From Nonomuraea angiospora (GTDB taxonomy: Bacteria > Actinomycetota > Actinomycetes > Streptosporangiales > Streptosporangiaceae): a stretch of DNA of 64,000 bases. This document shows, one piece after another, positions 7,963-18,037 of this stretch; the first letter of the stretch is position 1, and each line of letters begins with the position of its first letter. Where the stretch lies: the NCBI RefSeq assembly GCF_014873145.1, contig NZ_JADBEK010000001.1, positions 8,804,001 to 8,868,000 on the forward strand, read 5' to 3'. The position numbers were made by a program, and so were the translations under genes. The notes beneath the pieces were generated by a model, which saw only the letters and a program-made list of their open reading frames with translations, did not search any database and was not told the DNA's origin.

Positions 7963-9984
7963 TCAGTCCTTGGCCCGGGTGGGGCGCAGGAGGGCCTCGG
8001 CCAGGGCCAGCATGGTCTCCTCCAGGGCGCCCAGGCGCTTGGTGAGGTCGTCGGTCGCGGGCTGGACGATGCCGGTGACCGTCTCCGTGAGCTGGTCGCG
8101 GTCGGGACGCGCCGTGACGAGCTCGGTGAGCGCGCTCGCGGCGGCGGTCAGGCGCTCGGCCTGCTCTCCGGCGTGCGCCTGGAGCAGCTCGCTCTGACCC
8201 GCCAGGGCCTCGGGGAGGCGGCCCACGCGCTCGCTGACGGTCTCGATGCGGTCGTCGACGGACTCCAGGTGGGCGCTGGCCTGCTCGGCGCGGGTGGCCA
8301 GGCCGTTGAGGTGGGTGTCGAGGCCGTTGAAGCGGGTGTCGAGGCCGTCGAACCGGCTGCTCAGGTGCTCCTCGGCCTCGCCCAGGCGCTCGTCGACGGA
8401 GTCGATCTGGGTGTCGAGCTTGTTGAAGCGGCCCTCGTTGCGCGTGGACAGCTCGCCGAGGCGCTGGTCGGAGGCGGCCATGCGCTCGTCGAGGGCGCCG
8501 AAACGGGCGTCGATGCGTACGTCGAGCGCGTCGAACCTGTCGTCGTGGCGGCCCAGGTGGCCGTCCACCGTGCCCAGGCGCTTGTCCACGCCGCCGAGCT
8601 GGTTGTCCACGGACAGGAGCCGCTTGTCGACGCCGGCCATCCTGCCGTCGAGGCCGTCGAGCCTGGTGTCGATGTCGGCCAGGCACTCGTCGGCGGACTC
8701 CAGGCGGCTGTCGAACCCGGTGAGCCTCGAGTCGAGCCCCGTGAGCCGGCCCTCGACCCGGTCGAGCCGGGCGTCCACGCCGCTGAGGCGGGCGCTCAGG
8801 CGCTGCTCGCTCTCGCCGAGCTGGACGGCGAGGTGCCGGTCGGCCTCGTCGAGCCTGGTGGCCAGGCGCAGCTCGACGTCGGACAGGCGGCTGCCGAGCT
8901 GCTCGTCGGACTCCTTGAGGCGGCTGGCCAGCCGCTCGTCCGCCTCGACGAGGCTGGTGGCCAGGCGCTGGTCGGTCTCGTCCATCCGGGCGGTCAGCCG
9001 CAGGCCGGTCTGGTCGAGGCGGTCGGACAGCCGCTGGTCGGTCTCGTCGAGCCGGTCGGAGAGCCGCTCTTCGGTCTGGTCGAGGCGAGCCGTCAGCCGC
9101 TGGTCGCTCTCGCCGAGGCGGGCCGTCAGCCGCTGGTCGGTGTCGTCCAGGCGGGCCGTGAGGCGCTGGTCGGCTTCGTCGAGCCGGGCCGTCAGCCCCT
9201 GCTCGGTCTCGTCGAGGCGGTCGGAGAGCCGCTGGTCGGTGTCGTCGAGCCGGGCCGTGAGGCGCTGGTCGGCCTGGTCGAGCCGCGTGGTCAGCCGCTG
9301 GTCCGTCTCGTCCATCCGGACGGCGAGCTGCTTGTCCTGCGCGCTCAGCCGGGCGGTGAGGTGCTCCGACAGGTCGCCCACCGCGACCTCGACCCGGTCG
9401 GTGCGGGTGCTCAGGTCGGCCATCGACTTGTCGAGCCTGGTGAAGCGGCTCGCGGCGGCCTCCATGCTGCTGTTGAGCGTGGCCAGCGTGGCGGCGAAGT
9501 CGGACATCCCCTTCGTGAGGCCGTCCGTGGTGTCGAGCACCGTCTGCAGGCGGCTGAGCGCCTCGTCCACGCCCTCGCCCATGGTGCCCAGGTCGGCCCG
9601 CAGGCCGGGCAGGTCGGCCACCGGGGCGACGCGGGCGTCCACGTCCCCGATCCGCTCCCCGACGGCGTCCACGTGGTCGCGTACCGCCTCGACGTGCTGA
9701 GCCAGCCCCTCCGCCCACATCGGCGGCTTGGCGGTGATGTCGTCGAGCCGCCCGCTGACCGCCTGCAGCGTGCCGCTGAGGCCGCCGAGCTCGCGCTCGC
9801 GCACCTCGCGCAGCAGCCACTCCATGCCTTCGAGCCGCTGGCGGATCTCGTCCAGCACGGCCCCCTGCGTGCGCTGCTCGTACACATGATCCTGCGAGGC
9901 GCGCGCCAGCAGGTCCCGCATCCTCTCGGAGATGCCGGACTGGCCTCCTGCCTGGAGAAGGGTGGTGTGGTTGGAATGGTCCAC
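7963..9984 (-). CDS. long coiled-coil protein with hendecad and heptad repeats
   Basis: 673 aa from a GTG start supported by AAAGGAG six bases upstream. No signal peptide or membrane helix is evident, so it is probably cytoplasmic. After a 210-residue region of mixed helices it has about 17 hendecads of the type DQRLTARLDET (roughly residues 206-398). It then switches to heptads of the type RLTGLDS/KRLLSVD (roughly 399-500). The C-terminus ends in helical segments. Acidic and basic positions alternate, as expected for a rod-forming oligomer. Resemblance to actinobacterial cytoskeletal rods (Scy/FilP-like) is only in general architecture; no homology is claimed. Stands alone between two convergent/tandem genes. 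Confidence 0.8.
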   Translation of the reverse strand: MDHSNHTTLLQAGGQSGISERMRDLLARASQDHVYEQRTQGAVLDEIRQRLEGMEWLLREVRERELGGLSGTLQAVSGRLDDITAKPPMWAEGLAQHVEAVRDHVDAVGERIGDVDARVAPVADLPGLRADLGTMGEGVDEALSRLQTVLDTTDGLTKGMSDFAATLATLNSSMEAAASRFTRLDKSMADLSTRTDRVEVAVGDLSEHLTARLSAQDKQLAVRMDETDQRLTTRLDQADQRLTARLDDTDQRLSDRLDETEQGLTARLDEADQRLTARLDDTDQRLTARLGESDQRLTARLDQTEERLSDRLDETDQRLSDRLDQTGLRLTARMDETDQRLATSLVEADERLASRLKESDEQLGSRLSDVELRLATRLDEADRHLAVQLGESEQRLSARLSGVDARLDRVEGRLTGLDSRLTGFDSRLESADECLADIDTRLDGLDGRMAGVDKRLLSVDNQLGGVDKRLGTVDGHLGRHDDRFDALDVRIDARFGALDERMAASDQRLGELSTRNEGRFNKLDTQIDSVDERLGEAEEHLSSRFDGLDTRFNGLDTHLNGLATRAEQASAHLESVDDRIETVSERVGRLPEALAGQSELLQAHAGEQAERLTAAASALTELVTARPDRDQLTETVTGIVQPATDDLTKRLGALEETMLALAEALLRPTRAKD
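8500..9336 (-). repeat. 33-bp then 21-bp coding repeats (coiled-coil rod)
   Basis: Degenerate 33-bp units (about 9336 down to 8790) encode 11-residue hendecads; then 21-bp units (about 8788 down to 8500) encode 7-residue heptads of the same protein. Units are well conserved at the protein level and partly at DNA level, suggesting growth by tandem duplication. Confidence 0.8.
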
Positions 9985-10170
9985 CGAAAGCTCCTTTGGC
10001 TCGCCGACGGTCTGCCGCGCAGCGGTGGGATATAGGTCGATTTTCAGATATGCGAGCGGGAACGCGGAAAACCGCATCAGGGGAGAACTCCCGACCGCCC
10101 ACCTTAGCCTCTCGATCAAGGTCCGTGAGGGGCGAAGTGAAAGATCGAGGTTAACGGCACAATGACCGGT

Positions 10171-11493
10171 TCAGGCAGGTGGAGAGGTGTCGCAGATGAT
10201 GACCGATGGCTTATCGAGGATCCGTGTAAGAATGATAGTTGCCGATTTTTCGCCATTTAGGCGGAGATCTGAGCGAAGGCGCTCGATGTCCACTGCGGAG
10301 CCGCGCTTCTTGATGGTGACATTTCCAACTCGTCGCTCTCGGAGGGCGGCGCGCAGCTTTTTCCCTGAAAAGGGGAGAACGTCCTCTATTTCATATCTGG
10401 ACGCCCATGGGGTGTCGATCGGGTCGTCACCGGTGATGTAGGCGATCATCGGGTCGAGCAGGCGTCCGTTCACGATTTCCGACACCTCGCCCACGAGGTG
10501 GGCCCGGATGGCCGCGCCGTCCGGCTCGTAGACGTACCTGCCGGCCGGGCCGACCGTGGCCTCTGCTCCCGTGGCGGTCAGCGTGTGGCCGCCGGGCAGC
10601 AGGATGGCGCGGCGCCCCGCTCCCTCCTGGCCGGTCCAGAGGGCGGCCTCCTTGACCTCGCCCTTGTACGAGACCCACTCGGCCTCGGCGCCTTCGGGGA
10701 TGAACTCGTACGGGATGCCCGGGGCGACCTTGACGCACGCCCGGGAGGCTCTGGAGAGCAGGTCCAGCACCACCGGCCAGGGCGGGGAGTAGGCCATGGG
10801 GTCGAACGTCCTGCCCCGGCTCGTCCGCCTGGCCGGGTCGGCGAAGAGCACGTCGTACTCCTCCGGCCGGACCTCGGCCGCGTCCCCGACCGACACCGTC
10901 ACCCTGTCGCCCAGCCCGAGCGCGTCGGCGTTGGCCCTGGCCACGGCGACGGTCAGCGGATCGGTGTCCACGGCGGCCACGGCGCAGCCGGCGCGGGCCA
11001 GCGCCAGGAAGTCGCCGCCGATGCCGCAGCAGGCGTCCACGACCCTCAACCCCCGCAGGGGCGCGTCCGTGAGGCCGAGCCCGTGCGGGGGCGCACCCGG
11101 CCCGTGCGGGGGCACATCCGCAGGGGGCGCGTCTGTGAGGAGCGCGTCTGCGGGTGGCGTGTCTGCGGGGGGCGGCGTGCCCGGTCGTGGCTCGGTCAGG
11201 TGGCGGGCGCGGTGCTCGGCGACCTCCGTACGCGTGGACTGCTCCAGGCCGTGCGGCGTGAAGTACATCCGCCCCGCGTCCTCGCCGAACTTGGCCCTGG
11301 CGCGCTCCCGCAGCCCCGCCTGGGTGAGCGCCGCCGAGGTGAGCGCGGCGTCGTACGTCCTGCGCAGCCTGGTGGCGGCGGCCACCGGATCCGTGCCCAC
11401 CAGCTCCACGGCCTCCGCGAGCGCGCGCTGCCCGCGCGGTGTCAGCAGCTCGTCGAAGGCGTCAAGGTCCACATCACCCGACGTTAGCGCCAC
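10171..11493 (-). CDS. class I SAM-dependent methyltransferase, THUMP-like type
   Basis: 440 aa. The Rossmann methyltransferase core shows motif I VVDACCGIGGDFLALARAG, the acidic ribose residue in AAVDTDPLT, and motif IV FADPARR; a C-terminal THUMP-like tail follows (LPFSGKKLRAALRERRVG). Substrate unknown, plausibly RNA. The N-terminal domain is split from the core by a low-complexity insertion of PPAD/PPHG units (around residues 105-145), coded by GC-rich imperfect repeats around 11060-11190. Start GTG 11493 has no clear ribosome site; GTG 11472 is an alternative. Transcribed away from groES. Confidence 0.82.
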   Translation of the reverse strand: MALTSGDVDLDAFDELLTPRGQRALAEAVELVGTDPVAAATRLRRTYDAALTSAALTQAGLRERARAKFGEDAGRMYFTPHGLEQSTRTEVAEHRARHLTEPRPGTPPPADTPPADALLTDAPPADVPPHGPGAPPHGLGLTDAPLRGLRVVDACCGIGGDFLALARAGCAVAAVDTDPLTVAVARANADALGLGDRVTVSVGDAAEVRPEEYDVLFADPARRTSRGRTFDPMAYSPPWPVVLDLLSRASRACVKVAPGIPYEFIPEGAEAEWVSYKGEVKEAALWTGQEGAGRRAILLPGGHTLTATGAEATVGPAGRYVYEPDGAAIRAHLVGEVSEIVNGRLLDPMIAYITGDDPIDTPWASRYEIEDVLPFSGKKLRAALRERRVGNVTIKKRGSAVDIERLRSDLRLNGEKSATIILTRILDKPSVIICDTSPPA

Positions 11494-11574
11494 GTCCCAC
11501 GCGGTCGGACCATGGGCGTACCGTATCCAGAGGGGGCGGATTCAGTCTGATCGCTCTCAGCAGACGCGTTCGTG

Positions 11575-11603
11575 TTGACTGTCAAGCCCCTCTTGCATAT
11601 GTT
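11575..11603 (+). promoter_or_regulatory. groES-groEL promoter (-35/-10)
   Basis: TTGACT (11575-11580), exactly 17 bp, then TATGTT (11598-11603): a good vegetative sigma-70-type promoter. The predicted start (about 11610) falls in the left arm of the CIRCE operator, so HrcA bound there would block initiation. Confidence 0.8.
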
Positions 11604-11608
11604 TCCTG

Positions 11609-11635
11609 TTGGCACTCTCCCCTTGAGAGTGCCAA
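11609..11635 (+). promoter_or_regulatory. CIRCE operator (HrcA binding site)
   Basis: Perfect inverted repeat TTGGCACTC (11609-11617), nine bases, GAGTGCCAA (11627-11635), matching the CIRCE consensus apart from symmetric T/A to G/C changes in the arms. It overlaps the predicted transcription start of groES. Confidence 0.95.
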
Positions 11636-11724
11636 CGTGCGACGAGGCAGGTCTGACACCCGCGACGGCAGGCCCAGCTGGTCGCCTCTTCTAGATCATT
11701 CAAATCTGAAGGGGAGGTCCGATC

Positions 11725-12036
11725 GTGACGACCGCCACCAAGGTTCCCGTTAAGCCGCTCGGCGACCGCATTGTGGTTCAGCCGCTTGAGGCCGAGCAGA
11801 CCACCGCTTCCGGCCTGGTCATCCCTGACACCGCCAAGGAGAAGCCGCAGGAGGGCAAGGTCCTCGCGGTGGGCCCGGGCAACTGGGACGAGGACGGCGA
11901 CAAGCGGATTCCGCTCGACGTCTCTGAGGGCGACATCGTCCTCTACAGCAAGTACGGCGGCACCGAGGTCAAGTACGGCGGCGAGGAGTACCTCGTGCTC
12001 TCCGCCCGCGACGTTCTCGCGATCATCGAGAAGTAA
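11725..12036 (+). CDS. groES: co-chaperonin GroES (Hsp10)
   Basis: 103-aa lid of the GroEL chaperonin. It reads [19 protein letters not shown], contains the mobile loop [19 protein letters not shown], and ends [11 protein letters not shown] start preceded by GGGGAGG about eight bases upstream. Controlled by the CIRCE/promoter pair upstream and followed by groEL after a hairpin. Confidence 0.97.
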   Translation: MTTATKVPVKPLGDRIVVQPLEAEQTTASGLVIPDTAKEKPQEGKVLAVGPGNWDEDGDKRIPLDVSEGDIVLYSKYGGTEVKYGGEEYLVLSARDVLAIIEK

Positions 12037-12045
12037 GCCGGATGT

Positions 12046-13729
<1,684 letters not shown>

Positions 13730-13747
13730 CCCGTCTCTTCTCTCGTC

Positions 13748-13778
13748 ACGGCCCGCACCCGAAAGGGTTGCGGGCCGT
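13748..13778. terminator. bidirectional terminator between groEL and sialidase
   Basis: ACGGCCCGCACCC (13748-13760), GAAA tetraloop, GGGTTGCGGGCCGT (13765-13778): a near-perfect stem with one bulged base, 19 bp after the groEL stop and serving both convergent genes. Confidence 0.8.
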
Positions 13779-13797
13779 TCGGCGTTCCGGGGACGGC

Positions 13798-15006
13798 TCA
13801 GCGCAGGCCGATCGCGCTCTCCCAGAACCAGTTCCAGCGGATCTCGTCCCGGAAGCGGTTCACGCCCGCCTCGTACAGGACGCCGATCGCGCCGTTGCCG
13901 AGGAGCGCCATGTCGGAATATCCGGCGTGGTCGCCGTCGATCCTGACTCCTGCGTTGTTGGTGGAGTTGTCATAGTTCCGCCAGGTCGCGCCCTCGTCGA
14001 AGGATGAGCGCACGTTCATGCCCACCGGGTTGTTGTCGGTCTTCCGCGTGGCGGGCGCCGAGAGCAGGATCCGGGTGTAGGGGGCCTTGTCCCGCTGGCG
14101 CAGCAGGGCCGGATGGGTGGGCGGGGCGATGATCGCGCCGTCGGCCCGGAAGTCGCCGTCGAACGACTGGCCCCCGTCCGTGCTGACGCCCCGGGCCAGG
14201 CCGCGTAAGGAGGTCTGGTCGTCGGGCACGGCGCCGTTGCGGGCGATCACGAGGATGCTGCCGTCGGTCCGCTCGACGAGGGTCTGCTCGCCCAGCTTCA
14301 GCACCGACTTGTCGTAGGTCGCGGTCGCGCCGATCTGCCAGGTCGCGCCGTGGTCGTCGCTGTAGATCAGCCGTACGCTCTGCGTGTCGCCCACAGCGAA
14401 GTAGACCGGCACCACCAGGCGGCCGTCGTGGGCCGGCTGGGTCAGCTGGATGCCGTGCCCCGGCCCCGTGGCGAACCAGTCCCCGGCGCCCGCGGGCGCC
14501 TTGATGACGCCCGACAGGTCCTTCGGGCTCGACCAGGTGACGCCGTCGTCGCTGCTGACCTGGACCTTCGGCGTACGCGGCGTGGTCTGGGACGCGGTCG
14601 GCTCCGAGGTGGTGAACAGGAACACCGGCCCGGTGGAGTCGGCGACCACGGTCGCGTTCCCCTGCAGGGCCGCTCCGGCCGTACTCGGCAGGACGACCCT
14701 GCTCGCCTCCCAGGTGAGGCCGTTGTCGGTCGAGCGCCGCATGACGACGTCGAACGCGCCGTGGTCGGCGCAGTTGTTCTGGTTGCGCCGCTCGGCGAAG
14801 GCGAGCAGCACGTCGTTGCTGGTCTTCACGACCGCCGGCAGCCGGTAGCAGGTGGCTCCCTGCGATCCGGTGGCGGGGATCGACTTCCACAGGGTCTGCG
14901 TGTGGAAGACGTACGTGGGCGCCTGTGCGGCCGCCGCGGGTGACGCGCTGAGCGCCACGGCCAGGATCGCTCCGGCGGCCGCGGTAAACGTCCGAAATGT
15001 ACGCAT
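13798..15006 (-). CDS. secreted exo-alpha-sialidase (neuraminidase)
   Basis: 402 aa from ATG 15006, chosen for GGAGG five bases upstream (an in-frame ATG 15018 overlaps that site). Sec signal peptide ends around ASPAAAAQAP. The YRLP arginine motif (YRLPAVV) occurs early in the six-bladed propeller. Asp boxes of form SxDxGxTW repeat: STDNGLTW, SSDDGVTW, SDDHGATW, SFDEGATW, plus a degenerate STDGGQSF. Family GH33-type; it should release terminal sialic acid outside the cell. No lectin domain. No sialic-acid catabolic genes are in the window, so it may act on host or environmental glycans. Confidence 0.92.
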   Translation of the reverse strand: MRTFRTFTAAAGAILAVALSASPAAAAQAPTYVFHTQTLWKSIPATGSQGATCYRLPAVVKTSNDVLLAFAERRNQNNCADHGAFDVVMRRSTDNGLTWEASRVVLPSTAGAALQGNATVVADSTGPVFLFTTSEPTASQTTPRTPKVQVSSDDGVTWSSPKDLSGVIKAPAGAGDWFATGPGHGIQLTQPAHDGRLVVPVYFAVGDTQSVRLIYSDDHGATWQIGATATYDKSVLKLGEQTLVERTDGSILVIARNGAVPDDQTSLRGLARGVSTDGGQSFDGDFRADGAIIAPPTHPALLRQRDKAPYTRILLSAPATRKTDNNPVGMNVRSSFDEGATWRNYDNSTNNAGVRIDGDHAGYSDMALLGNGAIGVLYEAGVNRFRDEIRWNWFWESAIGLR

Positions 15007-15092
15007 CAATGCCTCCATTTACGCGTTCGCGGCCATGATCGTCTCATCGGTCGTTCCCCTGATCCACCGCCTTCTGAAGGTCGGCGTCGCCG

Positions 15093-15308
15093 TTGCGGTG
15101 CGGCTCGAACGGGCGGGAGTCTTCGGTGCTCGGTACCAAGCCGGTGAGCGCCAACCGGAGCGCCCCCTTTTACGGCCCGCTCCGCGATCTCGTCACGATC
15201 ACGCTCGGCCCGGCCCAGGTGCTCGCCGAGGAGCCGGCGAGCGTCGGTGGCATGGAAAAGGCCGCGGTCTTCGGCTCGCGGGCGGCCCGGATGCGTGGAG
15301 AGCCCGGC
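15093..15308 (+). pseudogene. remnant of an HTH/nucleotidyltransferase-domain protein
   Basis: The frame here reads LGTKPVSANRSAPFYGPL, RDLVTITLGPAQVLAEEPA and EKAAVFGSRAARMRGEPG. This closely follows the linker and first nucleotidyltransferase motif (IFGSWAARY-GEPG) of the actinobacterial ArsR/MarR-HTH plus nucleotidyltransferase proteins as I remember them. The N-terminal HTH and the DxD catalytic half are both absent, and the following sequence is unrelated. A decayed fragment is the best reading; similarity is by eye only. Confidence 0.5.
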
Positions 15309-15694
15309 CTGGGTGGCGTGCAGGGCTCCTTCAGCGCTTACGTCCCTCGCCCTCGGCCGGTTTGGGGGGCCTTGTTGGCTGGGCCCGGCCAGCCGTGGAG
15401 TCGAGCGGTCGCGCTCGCCGTGATGGCTGCTCTCCGCCGAAACGGCCGGTGGTCGGCTGTGGTGATCGGGGTCGTGTCCGAGGGGTGCGGGGACCGGCGG
15501 GGCCCCGCCTGGGGGTGTGGGGGCTTGCCCCCGCAGGGCGCTGCCCGAGCGCTGCATAGCGCGGAGCGCGTCGCGGATGCGAGGGCCGGGCCGCCTTGGG
15601 CTTCCAGGGAGCCCTGGGTGGGCGGTTGGGGGGAAGTGGGTGGAAAAGGTGGATTATTGGAGTAAACCGGCAGTGGGTGATAAGCGTCCGCGAT
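15309..15694. other. non-coding GC-rich spacer
   Basis: About 390 bp with no convincing gene: reading frames have Arg/Gly/Pro-rich translations without start sites. It contains G-runs and C-runs (for example GGGGCCCCGCC around 15500 and TGCCCCCGC around 15530) that can pair locally. Together with the pseudogene and 15725-15819, this fills the 0.8-kb gap before shbA. Confidence 0.6.
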
Positions 15695-15724
15695 CTGACA
15701 ATTGTCGTGCATTCCAGGTTATGG
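15695..15724 (+). promoter_or_regulatory. candidate shbA promoter with overlapping palindrome
   Basis: CTGACA (15695-15700) and TTATGG (15719-15724) are about 18 bp apart in the AT-rich stretch 15655-15820. The 10-bp palindrome GACAATTGTC (15697-15706) overlaps the -35. The 5' leader to the ATG would be about 90 nt. Confidence 0.35.
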
Positions 15725-15819
15725 GATGAAACATTATGTCACTAGTTAAGCCTTAGTGTGGTCATTTGATTACTGCCCGTTATCGTCGCTTCAATGTGAC
15801 CAATCCGTAGCCGTTCGCC

Positions 15820-16485
15820 ATGACGACAGGCCGGATCAGTGCGGGCATCATGCCTATCGTGAGCGAGGGAAGCGTCGCCGACGCCAAAATTGGGGTAAGG
15901 CTCGCGTCGAGACTTCCGGCACGGACGGATGACTCCGACCTTAGGGAACTGACGAGCCTCGCCGTGCAGGGAGATCGCAGTGCGATCGAATCCCTGCTCG
16001 GTGAGTTGCGTCCGATGGTGGTGCGGTATTGCCGCGCCCGGCTGGGCAGGGTTTCAGGGCAATATCACATTGCCGATGACGTAGCCCAGGAGGTGTGCAT
16101 CGCGGTCCTGTCCGCGCTGCCGCGATACCGCGACATGGGGCGGCCGTTCGCCTCCTTCGTGTTCGGGATCGCCTCGCACAAAGTGGCCGACGCGCTACGG
16201 AGTTCCGTGCGCTCGGCCGTACCGACTCAGGATCTGCCCGATGGGCCGGACGACGGGCCGGGGCCCGAGGAGACCGTGGTCCGCTACATCGAGGTCGAGC
16301 ACGCGCGCAGGCTCCTGGCCAGATTGCCCGAGAATCAGCGCGAGTTGCTGCTGTTGCGGGTGGTGTCGGGGTTGTCTGCTGAGGAGACCGGTAATGTACT
16401 CGGTATGTCACCGGGTGCGGTTCGTGTCGCTCAGCATCGGGCGCTTGCGAGGTTGAGGCAGATGGCGGAGCTGGAGTCGGCTTGA
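15820..16485 (+). CDS. shbA: RNA polymerase sigma factor, ShbA/SigD type
   Basis: 221-aa group 3/4-like sigma factor. Region 2: [22 protein letters not shown] through [42 protein letters not shown]. Region 4: [50 protein letters not shown]. Context (groES-groEL upstream, rsdA-like, DUF5319 and guaB downstream) matches SigD of Mycobacterium and ShbA of Streptomyces; ShbA drives transcription of the principal sigma gene hrdB in Streptomyces (known for that genus). Start ATG 15820 lacks a ribosome site; ATG 15850 is possible. Overlaps the next frame by four bases (TTGA). Confidence 0.88.
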   Translation: MTTGRISAGIMPIVSEGSVADAKIGVRLASRLPARTDDSDLRELTSLAVQGDRSAIESLLGELRPMVVRYCRARLGRVSGQYHIADDVAQEVCIAVLSALPRYRDMGRPFASFVFGIASHKVADALRSSVRSAVPTQDLPDGPDDGPGPEETVVRYIEVEHARRLLARLPENQRELLLLRVVSGLSAEETGNVLGMSPGAVRVAQHRALARLRQMAELESA

Positions 16486-16634
16486 CGCCAGAGGAAGAGA
16501 CCGACGCGCTGCTCGATGCGCTCGGTCGTGGAGAGAGGCCTGACTCAGGCGATCCGGCCGCGCGGTTGCTGGCCGTGCTGCTCGATGATGTCGGTCAGCG
16601 GCGTTCCTCCGTGTCGATGACGCCGTCGACGTAG
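16482..16634 (+). CDS. truncated RsdA-like anti-sigma factor (sigma-binding region only)
   Basis: A 50-codon frame starting TTG inside the shbA stop (TTGA). It reads [17 protein letters not shown], then [15 protein letters not shown], which is the N-terminal SigD-binding region of RsdA. It then stops at TAG (16632-16634) with no transmembrane helix or extracellular part. Its last 40 bases overlap the 3' end of the convergent DUF5319 gene. Mycobacterial RsdA (Rv3413c) occupies the same position beside sigD but is a membrane protein. Here the product would be a soluble sigma-binding peptide, or a decaying remnant. Too short to be found by default gene callers. Confidence 0.6.
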   Translation: MTPEEETDALLDALGRGERPDSGDPAARLLAVLLDDVGQRRSSVSMTPST

Positions 16635-16972
16635 CCTCTGGCGTACTCCCAGCTGACGTAGTCGGCGGGGTCCGGGTGAAAGGCCGGCTCGTGGACCTGT
16701 GGCTGGCCTTTCTCGATCATTTGTCGTAGGTTGCCGCGCAGCAGCTCCCAGTCGAAGAAGTGCTGCTCGCCGCATTCAGGGCAGTCGAGTACGAGGCCCA
16801 GCACCCCCTGCGGTTCGAGCAGGGAGCGGAAGACCTCGACGTCGGCGAGGTCCGTGATGGCCTCGTCACGTTCGGCCGCGCTGAGTGGCTCGGCGTCGTC
16901 GAGGGCGCCCATCGCCGAGGAAGGGTCGTTCGGGTCGTCCGCGAACGGGTCGCGGGGGACGTCTTCCAGCAC
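16595..16972 (-). CDS. DUF5319 family protein
   Basis: 125 aa, acidic, with a single CPEC pair in LVLDCPECGEQHFFDWELL, a possible half zinc site. Orthologous position to Rv3412 of Mycobacterium, convergent with sigD/rsdA and upstream of guaB, supports the family. Function unknown. GTG start 16972 sits just after GGGAAGG. Its 3' end overlaps the truncated rsdA. Confidence 0.85.
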   Translation of the reverse strand: MLEDVPRDPFADDPNDPSSAMGALDDAEPLSAAERDEAITDLADVEVFRSLLEPQGVLGLVLDCPECGEQHFFDWELLRGNLRQMIEKGQPQVHEPAFHPDPADYVSWEYARGYVDGVIDTEERR

Positions 16973-17011
16973 CTTCCCACCATATGACCGAAGCGGCCCG
17001 AGCGGTGGACA

Positions 17012-18022
17012 TTACCTCAGCCATCCGCGCCTGGCGGCCTCCACGCCCGCGTGGAAACGCGACTGGGCGCCCAGCTCGGACATGGCGTCCGCGAACCTCG
17101 CCCGGACCGTTCGCACCGATACGCCCAGCTGGCGGGCTATGGAGTCGTCGCACATGCCCTGGGCGGCCAGGCGGAGGACCTGGACCATGCCGTCACTCCG
17201 GCGGCCCCACGGCAGGGGCACGGCCCGGGCCCACAGCTCCCTGAACAACGTGCGGAGCATGCCCACGACGATCGGCGTGCGTATCAGATAGAAGTTGTAC
17301 GCGTGGTCCGGCAGGTTGCCGCCCCAGTACGGAGGCAGGCCCGCGACCTCGGGCCCCGCGGTCATGAACCAGCTCGGCACCCGGTCCAGCGTGCGTACCT
17401 TGCCGCCCGTCTCCAGCACCCGGGTGAGCTGGTCGCGTACGCCCGGCAGAGCCAGAGTCGAAACGGGGATGATCGCGTGAACCGTGAGAATCTTTCGTTC
17501 TTGCGCGTCAATCCATAGTTCCGCGAATTTGCGCGCGAAATCGATCATCGTGCGTTCATCGGGAACGGCGGTCAATAATTCCATCGGCGGAGACTGCACG
17601 GCTATGCCGACGACGCTCTCGTACATCACGTCCGCCCCGTTGACCATCTCCACCGTGAAGGTGCCGCTCTGGTAGTCGCGGCCGACGTCGTAGTCGCGGA
17701 TCAATGACCGGATCGAGCCGAGCGCCGAGTCGATCCTGCGGCTCTCCTCCGCCAGCCGGTCGAGCCGATCGGCGATCACCCTGCCGAGGGCCGCCGCCGG
17801 GTGCCTGGCCAGGTATTCCCCCGACTGCTCGTCGATCACGCCCAGCTTGACGAGGTCGTCGAGCTGCCGGCCGACCTTCTCGACGGGACCGTCCATGGCC
17901 TGCGCGAGATCGGTGCGGGTCGCGCGGTGCAGGCGCAGCACCGCGGTGTAGAGCGCGGTCTGCGTCGGGTCGAGGCCCAGCGTCTCGAAAGGATCAGGCA
18001 TGGTACGGGGCTCGTTGCGCAT
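17012..18022 (-). CDS. transcriptional regulator: TrmB-like N-terminus, LuxR-type HTH C-terminus
   Basis: 336 aa. N-terminal winged-helix TrmB-like domain (FETLGLDPTQTALYTAVLRL, then ATRTDLAQAM, LVKLGVIDE), a central phospholipase-D-like sensor region as in TrmB proteins, and a C-terminal LuxR HTH (VLRLAAQGMCDDSIARQLGVSVRTVRARFADAM). Ligand unknown. ATG 18022 is chosen for a GGAG ten bases upstream; ATG 18001 is in frame. A long perfect inverted repeat at 18038-18093 lies directly in front of its start, suggesting autoregulation. It is an extra gene between DUF5319 and guaB relative to mycobacteria. Confidence 0.85.
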   Translation of the reverse strand: MRNEPRTMPDPFETLGLDPTQTALYTAVLRLHRATRTDLAQAMDGPVEKVGRQLDDLVKLGVIDEQSGEYLARHPAAALGRVIADRLDRLAEESRRIDSALGSIRSLIRDYDVGRDYQSGTFTVEMVNGADVMYESVVGIAVQSPPMELLTAVPDERTMIDFARKFAELWIDAQERKILTVHAIIPVSTLALPGVRDQLTRVLETGGKVRTLDRVPSWFMTAGPEVAGLPPYWGGNLPDHAYNFYLIRTPIVVGMLRTLFRELWARAVPLPWGRRSDGMVQVLRLAAQGMCDDSIARQLGVSVRTVRARFADAMSELGAQSRFHAGVEAARRGWLR

Positions 18023-18037
18023 TATGGGCGGCTCCGT

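Noticed and set aside
14852..15559. Plus-strand ORF over the sialidase start and spacer
   Set aside because: Covers the sialidase signal peptide region antisense and then non-coding sequence; no consistent protein features apart from the relic in another frame.
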